From Ktedonosporobacter rubrisoli (GTDB taxonomy: Bacteria > Chloroflexota > Ktedonobacteria > Ktedonobacterales > Ktedonobacteraceae): a stretch of 64,000 nucleotides of DNA. Where the stretch lies: positions 3,162,001-3,226,000 of the forward strand of contig NZ_CP035758.1 of the NCBI RefSeq assembly GCF_004208415.1. The letters are read 5' to 3'. The position numbers were made by a program, and so were the translations under genes. Below the pieces are notes generated by a model that ran no database searches, was not told the DNA's origin, and saw only the letters and a list, made by a program, of their open reading frames with translations. This document shows, one piece after another, positions 1-9,275 of this stretch (positions are counted from its first letter, which is position 1; every line of letters begins with the position of its first letter).

Positions 1-93
1 TTGGCGCTCTTTTCTGCTGGACGGCGTGATTTGGGAATAGCCTTCGCCCTGCTCTTTGTTCTTAATGTTGCGCTAACTCGTATTCTGGGGTGA
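1..93 (+). CDS. C-terminal end of a membrane protein (partial)
   Basis: An open frame enters from the left edge and stops at a TGA. The roughly 30 visible residues are mostly hydrophobic (a stretch like IAFALLFVLNVALTRILG), as in the last membrane helix of a transporter or other integral membrane protein. The family cannot be identified from so little sequence. It lies on the same strand as the following exporter gene, about 330 bases upstream of it. Confidence 0.4.
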   Translation: MALFSAGRRDLGIAFALLFVLNVALTRILG

Positions 94-426
94 AAGCATC
101 TCTCTATGTCTATTTTTCTATTCTCTATCTTCAGTTCTATGCCTCTTGATAAAAAGCAGTGCAGAGAATATACGCATGAACGTTTCCAGATACGCTAAGG
201 CGAAGGCTATTATGCAACCCTGGTAGAGATTCAACCTGTCATGCTGTGCGGATAAAGCCTCTGGTCTAGAGTGGTCAGTAGCGGGTGGTCGATTGAGAAG
301 ACGATGGAGTCTGCGGTTTGTTCCTCTTCTAAGGATCAGCTGATAAACAAGGACCGATCCTGTCCTTCTTCCAGGGTATACTCTGAGTAATGGAAAAGTA
401 AAGAGGAATGAAAGAGGAAAAATCAA

Positions 427-2007
427 ATGCAAACTGCACCTGAGGCTGCTGTAATGCAGGATAAGCCATTAATGCGGGGATTTGGGCTTATTGCAGTAAT
501 CAGTGCCTTGATGCTGACACTCTTATTGGAGGCCCTGGATCAGACAATTGTAGGCACCGCCATGCCCCGTATTATTGCAGAGCTACATGGGCTAGATCGC
601 TATACCTGGGTAGTGACGGCCTATATACTTGCCTCGATGACCATGATCCCGATAGTTGGTAAGCTCTCCGATCAGTTTGGGCGCAAATGGTTTTTGCTAG
701 GCGGCACTGCCCTCTTCCTGCTTGGTTCGGGTCTGGCCGGGGCATCCCAGAGCATGGATCAGCTGATCATCTTTCGGGCCTTACAGGGATTGGGAGCAGG
801 CATTGGCATGGCTTTAGTCGCGACAGTCTTCGCCGAGCTCTTCCCGCCTGCTGAGAGGGCAAAATGGGGAAGCCTATTTGGCATTGTCTATGGTTTCTCG
901 AATCTCTTTGGTCCGGCAATTGGCGGCTGGCTGACTGAGCATGGCCCGCTGCTTAGCCGCCTGATCACCGAGAACGGTCGCTGGCGCTGGGTCTTCTATA
1001 TTAACATACCGGTTGGTCTCCTGGCTCTGGTTGCGCTTCTATTCTTTTTACCGGCTAATCTCTCATTGCGCAGTGGAGCTGTGAATAAAGCACAAACTAA
1101 GACTGCTCGCATCGATTTTCTTGGGGCCTTTCTCTCGGCCATAGCAACCATCTCCTTAATGCTTGGCCTGAGCTGGGGGAGCACGCAGATCTCAGCCTGG
1201 GGCTCGCCACAGGTGCTCGCCCTGCTTGGAGCCGGTGTTGTGCTGTTTGTCCTATTCTTGCTGGTTGAGCGTAAAGCCGCCGAACCCATCTTGCCATTGG
1301 ATCTCTTCAGCAATCAGGTCTTCAGTGCTGCGGCGTTGCTCTCGGTGCTGCAGATGATGGTTCTATTGGGGCTCTCGCTGTACTTACCACTCTTCTTTCA
1401 AGGGGTGCTGGGTATTTCACCTACCGAGGCAGGCCTGGTGATGACCCCGCTCTCGATAAGCATGGTCGTAGGGGCAACTGTAGCTGGTCCCATTGTGGGC
1501 ATACTCAAGCGCTATCAGCTCATCGCCATCCTGGGAGCCGTATTGATGGTCGTAGGTACCTTCTTGATCACGCTGCTTAAGCCAGAGAGCGGCCTGCTGC
1601 CGTCTATCCTGTTTATGATTGTGGTGGGTATTGGTACTGGTACCTTCTTCTCTATACCGATGTTGGCAGCGCAAAACGCCTTGCCGCTCAATCGGCTGGG
1701 GATTAGCACTGCGGCAACGCGCTATCTAGGGCAGGTAGGTGCTACCCTGGGTATCGCAGTTGTTGGTACTGTCGTGAGCAGCTCAGCATCTGGGGATGTG
1801 ATGAGCCATCTACCGAGCAGCGTAGCCGAAAAATTATCATTTGCCGGAGCGCTGCAGCATGGCTTTGTAGCGGTTCTGATCTTTGCGGTCATTGCTCTGC
1901 TTGCCACATTTTTCCTGAAAGATGTGCCCTTTGTGGTACGGCAAGGAAATGAGGAGATGGAGGTAACTGCCAATGACGAGATTGATAAAGAGCTGATTCA
2001 TAGCTAG
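427..2007 (+). CDS. MFS drug exporter, DHA2 (EmrB/QacA) family
   Basis: A 526-residue protein of the 14-helix drug:H+ antiporter 2 family, expected to export toxic compounds or metabolites across the cytoplasmic membrane using the proton gradient. The N-terminal half shows the family signature LDQTIVGTAMPRI in helix 1 and motif A (GKLSDQFGRK) between helices 2 and 3. The whole chain is hydrophobic, with a short acidic tail. The ATG is preceded by an AAGAGGAA ribosome-binding site. It resembles the second DHA2 exporter near 41 kb in the same segments, so the two are likely paralogues. No dedicated regulator is adjacent. The substrate cannot be inferred. A hairpin terminator follows. Confidence 0.9.
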   Translation: MQTAPEAAVMQDKPLMRGFGLIAVISALMLTLLLEALDQTIVGTAMPRIIAELHGLDRYTWVVTAYILASMTMIPIVGKLSDQFGRKWFLLGGTALFLLGSGLAGASQSMDQLIIFRALQGLGAGIGMALVATVFAELFPPAERAKWGSLFGIVYGFSNLFGPAIGGWLTEHGPLLSRLITENGRWRWVFYINIPVGLLALVALLFFLPANLSLRSGAVNKAQTKTARIDFLGAFLSAIATISLMLGLSWGSTQISAWGSPQVLALLGAGVVLFVLFLLVERKAAEPILPLDLFSNQVFSAAALLSVLQMMVLLGLSLYLPLFFQGVLGISPTEAGLVMTPLSISMVVGATVAGPIVGILKRYQLIAILGAVLMVVGTFLITLLKPESGLLPSILFMIVVGIGTGTFFSIPMLAAQNALPLNRLGISTAATRYLGQVGATLGIAVVGTVVSSSASGDVMSHLPSSVAEKLSFAGALQHGFVAVLIFAVIALLATFFLKDVPFVVRQGNEEMEVTANDEIDKELIHS

Positions 2008-2026
2008 CATTTTACCTACTGAAGAT

Positions 2027-2064
2027 GAAGGAGCTGCCAGGTGCGTTGGTAGCTCCTTCGTTTT
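2027..2064 (+). terminator. Rho-independent terminator after the MFS gene
   Basis: GAAGGAGCTGCC pairs with GGTAGCTCCTTC (one G-T type mismatch) across a 9-base loop, followed by GTTTT. It sits 20 bases after the exporter stop codon and faces a converging gene. Confidence 0.75.
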
Positions 2065-2122
2065 GTGGCCCATCGTCAATTTTTTAGGAACTAGAAGTAA
2101 TGTTCAGCTCAAATCGGAAGGA

Positions 2123-3547
2123 TTAGAGATCGGCCCCATCATTAGCCTGAACAAACTTAGGCAAGAGCGTGGCCAGCTGTTCAGCGTTAGGTGTACCTAG
2201 CCCCGTGGGAGCGTCCCAGCCCTGAGCAGCCGGGAAGCCGTCGACTGTGACAATATTGCCGTTACCATCCTGGAAGGCGAATGTATTGTTGCCAGCTGTT
2301 ATATCATGGAAAGCCTGTTTAGAGGCTGCGTTCTGGCCGAGGCGGTAGAGGGCGCTATTTAAGAAGCCCAAACGTCCTCCGGAAGCCTGGTCAAAGAGGG
2401 CAGTCATCGCGGCTGCCACTGGAGCTCCTAAGCTTGTGCCTCCGATAGGGATAAGCATGGTTTTTCCTGGCTCAAGAGAGCTGGTAACGACAGGAACGCC
2501 AGTTAACGGATCAGCATCAAGAGCGATATCGGAGATGCCACGTCCATTCTGATTGACGATCTGCTGTTGATAAGCAGGGAGCTTAAAGATCTGGCTCACA
2601 CCACCACCTGTTGCTCCTGCCCCGTTTTCCGACTCATTCCAGACCGTCTCCTTGAGATAAGCCCCCGACCTGGCCAAGGAAAGCGTTGTGCCACCGACCC
2701 CCGTAACCAGTGGATCGCTGGCTGGATAGTTAACGCCCTGGGCAAGTGTTACGACCTGGCCTTGTTTATCGCATTGCAAGGCGGCGGCTCCAGAATCGCC
2801 GACCGAAGCAAATACCGACTGTTGCTGTGCTCTGGCCTGCTGGAAGACCTGATGTTCGGCCTGAATAAAATTCCGACTCAGGCAGGATTCGCCAGCCCCG
2901 AAGCTTTGCGAGATGACGCTTCCCATGTTATGTTTAACGGCGTAACCCGTGGCCTGGAGCAGTGCCTGTAATTGATCCTGGATGGTGCCTCCCTTCACAT
3001 TGCCTAGAAGCAAGTTGATAGTAGCGTCCGGGGCGATGGCATGCGCCCATTCAACATCCAGCGCGATCTCGCCGGCGAAGGCTGTCTGGACTGGATCTTT
3101 TGGGTTAAAAGGTGTCACGCCGAATGGGGCGATAATATTGAGCTGAGGATCATTCAGACCAAATAGCGTATCGAAGAGATGCAGATCCTGGCGCACCGTT
3201 GGCGATTGGAAGGCATCGATGATCGTAATGATCCTACCCTTTCCCGTAATACCTGCCTTGAGCAGCGGTGTCACGCCATAGGCCTGACGAATCTGCTGAG
3301 GAGTATAGCAGAGAGGACGGGTGCGCTGGTTCAAACATGATAATGCCCCTTTCCCTGACTTCATAGTCACAGCCATTTTATACATGGGGTGCATTGGCAA
3401 GACGCTGATCTGCATGCGTGCGGCCGCGCTGTGGGCGTGTGCCTGCAGATGAGGCCGGAACAGAGCACTCGCCGCAAGCACGCTAATTAGCAATATGAAG
3501 ATGCTTGCAGAGCCAAGAATGATATAGATGTGGCGTTGTTGTTTCAC
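2123..3547 (-). CDS. S53 family peptidase (sedolisin/kumamolisin type), membrane-anchored or secreted
   Basis: A 474-residue serine-carboxyl peptidase. The catalytic set of the S53 family is visible: Glu160 and Asp164 in GEIALDVEWAHA, oxyanion Asp251 in VGDSGA, and nucleophile Ser372 in GGTSLGAP. The C-terminal Ca-site region (HDITAGNN, then GWDAPTGLGTP) is present. Residues 8-30 form one hydrophobic helix after a basic start, so the enzyme is exported or anchored outside. Unlike typical pro-kumamolisins, there is no long N-terminal activation domain: the peptidase domain starts near residue 80. Family members work at acid pH on extracellular protein. It converges on the MFS gene and stands alone. 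Confidence 0.9.
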   Translation of the reverse strand: MKQQRHIYIILGSASIFILLISVLAASALFRPHLQAHAHSAAARMQISVLPMHPMYKMAVTMKSGKGALSCLNQRTRPLCYTPQQIRQAYGVTPLLKAGITGKGRIITIIDAFQSPTVRQDLHLFDTLFGLNDPQLNIIAPFGVTPFNPKDPVQTAFAGEIALDVEWAHAIAPDATINLLLGNVKGGTIQDQLQALLQATGYAVKHNMGSVISQSFGAGESCLSRNFIQAEHQVFQQARAQQQSVFASVGDSGAAALQCDKQGQVVTLAQGVNYPASDPLVTGVGGTTLSLARSGAYLKETVWNESENGAGATGGGVSQIFKLPAYQQQIVNQNGRGISDIALDADPLTGVPVVTSSLEPGKTMLIPIGGTSLGAPVAAAMTALFDQASGGRLGFLNSALYRLGQNAASKQAFHDITAGNNTFAFQDGNGNIVTVDGFPAAQGWDAPTGLGTPNAEQLATLLPKFVQANDGADL

Positions 3548-3913
3548 GACAGGTTTCTCCTAAATCTAAAAGACGCTCCCTTTTTGGGCGAGTTTTTAGA
3601 GATGCAGCTTCCTCTAAATTACACACCCTTTTCAGGCTAGTTTTGCAGAGATGTCCCTTTTGGCTGCTATCTATTCAGGAGGGTACTATGAGAAGTGGAA
3701 GTTTTCAGGACAGAAGAGTATTGTAGTAGAAAAGTACCGAACCAGGTGGAGAAAGTGTAGCTGCTCAATCGCGACTGTCGCTGCCTCATGTGTTACCCAA
3801 CAAGCGGTCCGGGCTCCTGGATGCGAGCCTGTTTCTTGCAGTGATCTTCTCTCTTTGCTATACTGCTCCTTGAGCAGATGTTGGGTAACCAGAGGTCTGA
3901 ACAGGAGAGAACC

Positions 3914-4245
3914 GTGCCTAAGGAGATGCCTGTTGCTTTGATCTGGAGTGCGCAGCGACAGCGCTATGAAGTTCGCGAACCAGGCAAGAGCACACGTCAT
4001 CCACTCACTCAGGATGATGTTCAGTGGCAGGCCTGGCTTGCAGCCTGCTCCTCAATGACCTGGCTACTTTACCACATCGAACCGTGCTGGGGCTGGAAGA
4101 TTATCACGTGATTAGCAGCCAGCAGATTCAGCAAAGCTTCCAGGGCTTGCTGAATCATCTCCCTCTTACTCTGCGCCTGGTCCTGATCAGCAGACATGAC
4201 CCTTCGCTTCCTCTGGCCCTGTTAGTGCAACGAGGCTGGGAATAA
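3914..4245 (+). pseudogene. Remnant of a MalT-like LuxR/STAND regulator
   Basis: Two pieces of one regulator survive in different frames. The first, with a GTG start after an AGGAGAG site, matches the N-terminal module seen in the intact 1038-aa regulator in this window (an EREPG-like segment followed by WQAWLAA). The second carries a Walker-B-like stretch (VLGLEDYHVI) and the following LVLISRHDP segment. The Walker A region, the TPR body and the LuxR helix-turn-helix are missing, so an internal deletion and a C-terminal loss are evident. No function is expected. Confidence 0.65.
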
Positions 4246-4583
4246 ACCAGAAGCCATCGATAAGGCCTTGCCATCGATTACGAATAAAATTCACAAGCAT
4301 AGCGGTTCTCAAATATATTATAGTATTTATTGTGCAATTTGCTGGGATGCTGCACCATAGCTAGCCCCACGCCACCGTAAATATACGTAATCTGCTTGTG
4401 ATGGTCAATCGCTTAAAATTGCAGAAATGAAGTATAGGAAGCAATGCTGACTATTGATTTTATTTTGAAATGTGTAGTATGGGAGCTCCTTTATGTTCCT
4501 GCTTAGGGAGTTAGCTTTTTTTATTGCGATAATGGTATAATTGGAGAAAAGCATTAAAAATAATTAGAGAAGAGAAGAAGCGC
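4246..4583. other. AT-rich intergenic region with extended -10 promoter
   Basis: No gene is visible. Near its right end an extended -10 element, TGGTATAAT at 4533-4541, lies about 40 bases before the next start codon and is the likely promoter of the orphan gene that follows. No good -35 box is seen. Confidence 0.4.
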
Positions 4584-5141
4584 ATGAACCGATCAGGAAC
4601 AAATCCTTGGCACCTGGTAGAAGATTTCCCTATAGGAATAAATTTTTGTGTCTGGATCTTGCAAAAAGATGGTTTAGCAGTTTCTCCGTTTGATCAGCAT
4701 CCTGCTGGCGATGGCTCATTACAAGCAGCAGGCTTAGATGCAAGGCTATGGTTTTTGTGGTTCATTGAAGCTGTGATTGGACAAAGAGCACCGGCTAATC
4801 CCTCACTTGCGAGAATTGGAACCCCAGTGCTCCAACAGCGCCTACAAGATCTTTGGGGGCAGTATCTTCCGTGGGCAAATAAGTGGCACAGAGCATCTAC
4901 CAAGAGACTTGTAGAGAACTTTTCTCAGCCCGAGGAGCATCTTAGGCTTTGGGAAAGCCTGCTCCCCTTTCAACAAAGCTTGCCAGAGATGCGCATCTAT
5001 TACGTTGATTATCCATGCGTCGTCTCTTTTGTCGTTCCTCCGGTTTCTGCTGTCCTTGGCTTCAATGAAGGAGCCACAAGTGCTGAGATTAGCAGATATA
5101 TTCTCCAGGCTGCGAAAAAGCTTTCAGAAGCTAGAGGATAG
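4584..5141 (+). CDS. Protein of unknown function (185 aa)
   Basis: I do not recognise this family. The ATG is preceded by AGAGAAGAAG. The protein is soluble, with no signal peptide or clear membrane helix. It is rich in Trp, Leu and Pro, with a segment SPFDQHPAGDGSLQAAGLDA near residues 34-53 and a hydrophobic valine-rich stretch near residue 150 (YPCVVSFVVPPVSAVLGF). The codon use looks like a real gene and it has its own promoter-like sequence and a downstream hairpin, so it is probably expressed as a single-gene unit. The neighbours (a dead LuxR gene and a channel on the other strand) give no functional clue. Confidence 0.65.
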   Translation: MNRSGTNPWHLVEDFPIGINFCVWILQKDGLAVSPFDQHPAGDGSLQAAGLDARLWFLWFIEAVIGQRAPANPSLARIGTPVLQQRLQDLWGQYLPWANKWHRASTKRLVENFSQPEEHLRLWESLLPFQQSLPEMRIYYVDYPCVVSFVVPPVSAVLGFNEGATSAEISRYILQAAKKLSEARG

Positions 5142-5216
5142 TATAGCTTATCTTCGTCATATTTGAGAAATAAACTAACTTCTTTTTAAAGAAGGATGTA
5201 GAGTATATAATAAATG

Positions 5217-5243
5217 CTCGGGCAACCTTTAGGGCCGCCCGAG
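5217..5243. terminator. Hairpin between converging genes
   Basis: A perfect CTCGGGC / GCCCGAG stem with a 13-base loop, located between the orphan gene and the converging channel gene. It is likely a shared terminator, although the T-run is weak. Confidence 0.5.
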
Positions 5244-5305
5244 ATAGTGCTGTGTATTTTCGTTCCTCCTTCGCTGTTAGCAGATCTAGCCTGATCTGAT
5301 CTCGG

Positions 5306-6214
5306 CTAGCTTTCCCCTCCTATCTTTTCTGTAGCAACCTGGGCGAAGTTGAGCGCAGCTACCAGAGAGACGCCGCCGAGAATGTTGCCGATCAGCGTGG
5401 GCAGCATAAAGCCAACCAGGTAAGTGAGCCAGGAGATCGCGCCTATATTTACCAGGTAGAGCACATCGACTGAACCTGCGATGATATGTGCGAAGCCGCC
5501 GAGAGAAACTATATAGGTGATCAGAATGATCACGTGAAACTTGGTGTCACCAACGGCGGGCAATAGCCAGACCATAAGTGCGATCAGCCACCCAGCAAAG
5601 ATCCCGCGCAGGACCGTAAGGCCGAAATCGCCACGTAGAGAATGGTGCGATATTTCTGCGAAAGAGCGTTGAAGCTCTGGCTGAAAGAGATTGGTGTGGG
5701 AAATCGCCCAGGCGAAGATCAGCGCTCCTACGAGATTAGCGATAAGCACTACAAGCCAGAGCCTGGCCACCTTCCATAAGGTCTGACGATTAAAGTTAGC
5801 TAGCAGCGGCAAGATAGCCGTAAGCGTATTTTCAGTGAAAAGCTGCTTGCGCCCCAAGATTACGATAAGGAAACCAACACTATATCCGAGATTGTCAAGC
5901 AGAGGTGTCCAGAGGGCATGTGCGGGTAGGTAGGTATGCAGCAGCCCTTGAGTGACGAGGGAGAAACCCATAGAAAGCCCGGCTCCAAGCCCGGATACGG
6001 CAAGTGCAATAGGCGAACGGCGTAGTTCCCGCTCCCCATTTTCACGAATAGCCTCGTGAATTACGATGGCGCTAATGCTTTTACGTCTAATAACCTCCTT
6101 GCGTTCCCCAAGATTTAAGGGTGGCACGACATTGGAAGTTGCTAGATTGGGCTCGGGAGTCTCCTTAAACCGTTCTGTCGTGCGCACCGTTCTGCGCTCA
6201 TCATCCATATACAC
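5306..6214 (-). CDS. Formate/nitrite transporter (FNT) family channel
   Basis: A 302-residue membrane protein of the FocA/NirC family, pentameric channels that pass small monovalent anions such as formate or nitrite. After a roughly 65-residue hydrophilic N-terminus come about six hydrophobic helices with family-like glycine-rich packing. Recognisable segments include GLGAGLSMGFS in helix 1, LGRKQLFTENTL at the first half-helix, and FAHIIAGSVDVLY, with a His in the position typical of the pore. The N-terminal extension is longer than in FocA and resembles FNT proteins annotated in Actinobacteria and Chloroflexota. It is transcribed alone. The substrate is not determinable. Confidence 0.88.
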   Translation of the reverse strand: MYMDDERRTVRTTERFKETPEPNLATSNVVPPLNLGERKEVIRRKSISAIVIHEAIRENGERELRRSPIALAVSGLGAGLSMGFSLVTQGLLHTYLPAHALWTPLLDNLGYSVGFLIVILGRKQLFTENTLTAILPLLANFNRQTLWKVARLWLVVLIANLVGALIFAWAISHTNLFQPELQRSFAEISHHSLRGDFGLTVLRGIFAGWLIALMVWLLPAVGDTKFHVIILITYIVSLGGFAHIIAGSVDVLYLVNIGAISWLTYLVGFMLPTLIGNILGGVSLVAALNFAQVATEKIGGES

Positions 6215-6707
6215 TCCTCTCTTGATAAAGGCGGGAAGCGAGGATATCTAGCACTTTTCTCACGGACAGCTTGAGAGTGCATGATCCCTATATTTTAAAT
6301 TTTGTAATATGTGTGACTTTAGGCTAGCTTATGTACCTGCCTTCCTTGCTAGCAAGACTCTTGTATAGAGAACTCCTGGTAATGGGAATGTTTAGCTCTG
6401 GCATATTAAGCTTGACGTGTGAGGTTTTCGGCCATATACTTTCCCTGCCAGGAAATAACAAGGATTTGTAAAGCCTTCCTGGACCTGGCTTGCGGCCCGG
6501 AAATGGATACAGGAATGATGTACATTTCTGATAGCTTTCGTTTACACGGGATACATTTCTAAAAGGTTTCATTTTTCGCATAATGTGTGGATGGAGAATT
6601 TATTATCGGCTTATGAAGATATTGCTTTCAGCTTAGACTATCAGAATATAAGGGCACGCAAAGAATAGGTAAGAAGAGAATATTGCTGTGTAGAAAGGTT
6701 CTTAAGG
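6215..6707. other. Intergenic region, no gene seen
   Basis: About 490 AT-rich bases between two divergent genes. No convincing reading frame, RNA gene or repeat was found. It must contain the promoters of the channel gene and of endonuclease III, but no strong boxes stand out. Confidence 0.4.
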
Positions 6708-7361
6708 ATGGTATATACAGGTCCGCAACCAGGCTCTTCGGAACAGATAAGCGCTATTGTTGAGGAGCTACGTGGATTATATCCACAGGCGCGCTATGAA
6801 CTAAATTTTACAACGCCGCTTGAACTATTGGTTGCTACTATTCTGGCGGCCCAGTGTACTGATGAGCGGGTGAATGCGGTGACTCCGCAACTCTTTGCGA
6901 AATATCGCAGCGCTCAGGATTATGCGCAGGTTGGCCAGGAGGAGCTAGAGCAGGATGTGAAGTCAACTGGCTTTTATCGCAACAAGGCAAAGACTCTGCG
7001 TGCTGTTTGCCAGTACCTGGTGGATCATTACCATGGCGAGGTACCACAGAGTATTGATGAGCTTGTGAAGCTGCCGGGAGTAGCGCGCAAGACTGCGAAT
7101 GTAGTGCTTGTAAATGCCTTTGGCGTGACTGAGGGCTTTATTGTAGATACCCATGTAGGGCGCGTGAGTAAGCGGCTGGGATGGACACAACACGAGGATG
7201 CGGCGCGTGCTGAGCAAGAGCTGATGCGCCTTATTCCGCGCTCCGAATGGTCGAGCCTCCCGCATCGTATGATTTACCATGGACGGGCTACATGCGCGGC
7301 CCGTAAGCCGCGTTGCACCTCATGTACCCTGGTAGCATACTGCCCATCGGCCATTATCTGA
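6708..7361 (+). CDS. nth: Endonuclease III (DNA glycosylase/AP lyase)
   Basis: A 217-residue base-excision repair enzyme that removes oxidised pyrimidines and cleaves the abasic site. The helix-hairpin-helix segment LPGVARKTAN carries the catalytic Lys128, and VDTHVGR carries the catalytic Asp147. The C-terminal 4Fe-4S loop has the standard spacing Cys-X6-Cys-X2-Cys-X5-Cys (Cys196, 203, 206, 212). Length and motif order fit bacterial Nth exactly. It is monocistronic and converges with the CoA-transferase gene, with a hairpin between them. Confidence 0.96.
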   Translation: MVYTGPQPGSSEQISAIVEELRGLYPQARYELNFTTPLELLVATILAAQCTDERVNAVTPQLFAKYRSAQDYAQVGQEELEQDVKSTGFYRNKAKTLRAVCQYLVDHYHGEVPQSIDELVKLPGVARKTANVVLVNAFGVTEGFIVDTHVGRVSKRLGWTQHEDAARAEQELMRLIPRSEWSSLPHRMIYHGRATCAARKPRCTSCTLVAYCPSAII

Positions 7362-7390
7362 TAATCAGCTGTAGAGAAAATTGATAAAGC

Positions 7391-7421
7391 GGGTATGCCA
7401 TAGAGGATTTGTGGCATACCC
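7391..7421. terminator. Perfect 10-bp hairpin between converging genes
   Basis: GGGTATGCCA pairs perfectly with TGGCATACCC across an 11-base loop, 30 bases after the nth stop codon. It is a likely bidirectional terminator for nth and the converging CoA-transferase gene. No strong T-run follows on either strand. Confidence 0.6.
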
Positions 7422-7550
7422 TGACTGAGCTTGATGCATTGTGCGTAGCGGAGCAAGGTTTTAAGCCTCTTGCCAGGAAAAACCCCTGGCATCGAAACCC
7501 GGTTCTGACGAAACTGGAGGTAAAGATACAAGTTTGAAGTTCTTCCTCTT

Positions 7551-8741
7551 TTATGCCCCCTCAGAGGATTGATCCCTTGCGGTTCCCCTGGCTTGCTGGC
7601 CCTCCGATCGGAGCTTGCTAATGATCTCCTCATTGTGTTGTCCTAATGCTGGTGGAGGAGTTGTTACTTGCGCTGGGGTCAGACTAAAGTTTGCCGCAGG
7701 GCCAACCAGTGAAATCTCGCCGGCGGTGGGATGCATGACCTTGACAACTTGTTGTGAATGGATGACCTGGGGATCACGAAATACCTGATCCATACGATTA
7801 ACAGGCGCTACCGCGACACCAGCGGTGGCCAGGCGCTGCTCCCAGGCTGCTACAGTCTCGGTCTGTAACACGGCCTCGATGAGGGGAAGCAAGCTTTCGC
7901 GATTGTGAACGCGATCTGCATTAGTGAGGAAACGCGGGTCTGTGCTCCATTCTGGGTGTCCGATGGCTTCACAGAAGTTAGCATAGAGCTTATCGTTGGC
8001 GGCCCCAACCATGAGATAGCCGTCGCTGGCCCGAAAGACCTGGTAGGGAACAATAGAGCCGTGAGCACTTCCTTTAGGCGTAGGGATCTCGCCGCCAATG
8101 AGATAGCTGCTGGCAGCATTAATCAAAGATGCTAGCTCAGCACTGAGCAAGGAGACATCGATACGCTGGCCCTGCCCTGACTTTTCACGATGATAGAGGG
8201 CAGCCAGAATGCCCGAGAACGCGTAGAGCCCGGTGATAACGTCAGTAAGGGCAACGCCAGTCTTCACAGGTGGTTCTCCAGGGGTGCCGGTAATTCCCAT
8301 TAGACCACCCATGGCAGAGACAATCACATCGTAGCCAGCGCGATCTTTATAGGGACCACTGCGGCCATAGCCAGAAATAGAGCAGTATATCAAGCCCGGG
8401 TGGCGCTCACGCCAGTCTTCATAGCCCAGGCCAAAGCGTTCCATAACCCCCGAGCGAAAATTCTCAATCACAATATCGCTCTGGCTGACTAACTGGTGGG
8501 CGATCTCCAGCCCTTCATCGGTGCGTAGATCCAGGCACACACTTTTCTTATTGCGGTTGACGCTTAGAAAATAGGTACTTTCATCTTCCACAAAAGGAGG
8601 TCCCCAACTTCGCGTATCGTCTCCCTGTGGAGGCTCGACTTTAATAATTTCTGCCCCAAGATCGCCTAGAAGCATGGTACAATAAGGGCCAGCAACCACA
8701 CGCGTAAAATCGGCGACACGAATACCTGAAAGTGTACCCAT
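7551..8741 (-). CDS. CaiB/BaiF family (class III) CoA transferase
   Basis: A 396-residue class III CoA transferase, which moves CoA between carboxylic acids through an enzyme-bound aspartyl-CoA anhydride. The N-terminus has the family pattern GIRVADFTRVVAGPY...LGDLGAEIIKVEPP, then NRNKKSVCLDL and the conserved IENFRSGVMERFGLGYE. The catalytic Asp is expected at Asp167 in VALTDVITGLY. A GGAGAG site precedes the ATG. The protein is full length. No acyl-CoA dehydrogenase or other pathway gene lies beside it, so the acid substrate remains unknown; formyl, succinyl or carnitine-like acids are all possible. Confidence 0.92.
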   Translation of the reverse strand: MGTLSGIRVADFTRVVAGPYCTMLLGDLGAEIIKVEPPQGDDTRSWGPPFVEDESTYFLSVNRNKKSVCLDLRTDEGLEIAHQLVSQSDIVIENFRSGVMERFGLGYEDWRERHPGLIYCSISGYGRSGPYKDRAGYDVIVSAMGGLMGITGTPGEPPVKTGVALTDVITGLYAFSGILAALYHREKSGQGQRIDVSLLSAELASLINAASSYLIGGEIPTPKGSAHGSIVPYQVFRASDGYLMVGAANDKLYANFCEAIGHPEWSTDPRFLTNADRVHNRESLLPLIEAVLQTETVAAWEQRLATAGVAVAPVNRMDQVFRDPQVIHSQQVVKVMHPTAGEISLVGPAANFSLTPAQVTTPPPALGQHNEEIISKLRSEGQQARGTARDQSSEGA

Positions 8742-8821
8742 AAGTTTATCTCTCCAATCGAATGACCATCCAGAGGTTTGGCGCTAAAATATTCTATGAT
8801 ATTTTCTTATTCTACTAGACA

Positions 8822-9275
8822 TCAACTCAAAGGTATACATACCATCACCTCCAGCTTCTCAGCGGGCTTGTGCAACTCCTCTTGTTCCAAGGGCAAGGGC
8901 GTGAGAGCACCCTTGACAGCAGCGAACTGAGTAGGATGGGTCAAGCAGGCGGCTAAGTTTTCCACAGCGTTTTGTTGCATGCCAGGTAAGACGTGAGCAT
9001 ACAGGCGCAAGGTTATGGAGATATCGCTGTGACCTAAGAGTTCCTGCACCACTTTGGGGTGGCCGCCTCACGCCAGGAGCATCGTGGCCACAGAGTGACG
9101 CAGATCATGGAAGGTCACCTCTGGCAACCCTGCTTTGACCAACAGCTGGCGAAAATGCTGGTAGAGCAGATGGTTGGCTGTGAGGGGTGTTCCTTTGCGG
9201 GTACAGAAGATCAGATTCTGCTCCTGCCAGCCTTGCCCTGCTCGTCGTTGTTCCTCCTCTTGTCGGTCTCGAAAA
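8822..9275 (-). pseudogene. C-terminal fragment of a tyrosine recombinase with an in-frame TGA
   Basis: The reverse strand encodes the catalytic half of a phage-type integrase: the segment IFCTRKGTPL, the HxxR box in FHDLRHSVATMLLA, then LLGHSDIS and the nucleophile Tyr in LRLYAHVLP. A TGA at 9068-9070 interrupts the frame between the HxxR box and LLGH; the reading frame is the same on both sides, so this is a point stop. The N-terminal DNA-binding and core domains are missing: similarity ends abruptly near 9275, where a HAD hydrolase on the other strand begins. Dead gene. Confidence 0.75.

Noticed and set aside
118..432. Reverse-strand frame of 104 codons upstream of the first exporter
   Set aside because: No ribosome-binding site, odd composition, and it covers what should be the exporter promoter. 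It looks like a chance frame.
2567..2971. 134-codon forward frame inside the S53 peptidase gene
   Set aside because: It is antisense to a clearly conserved protein and has no ribosome-binding site.
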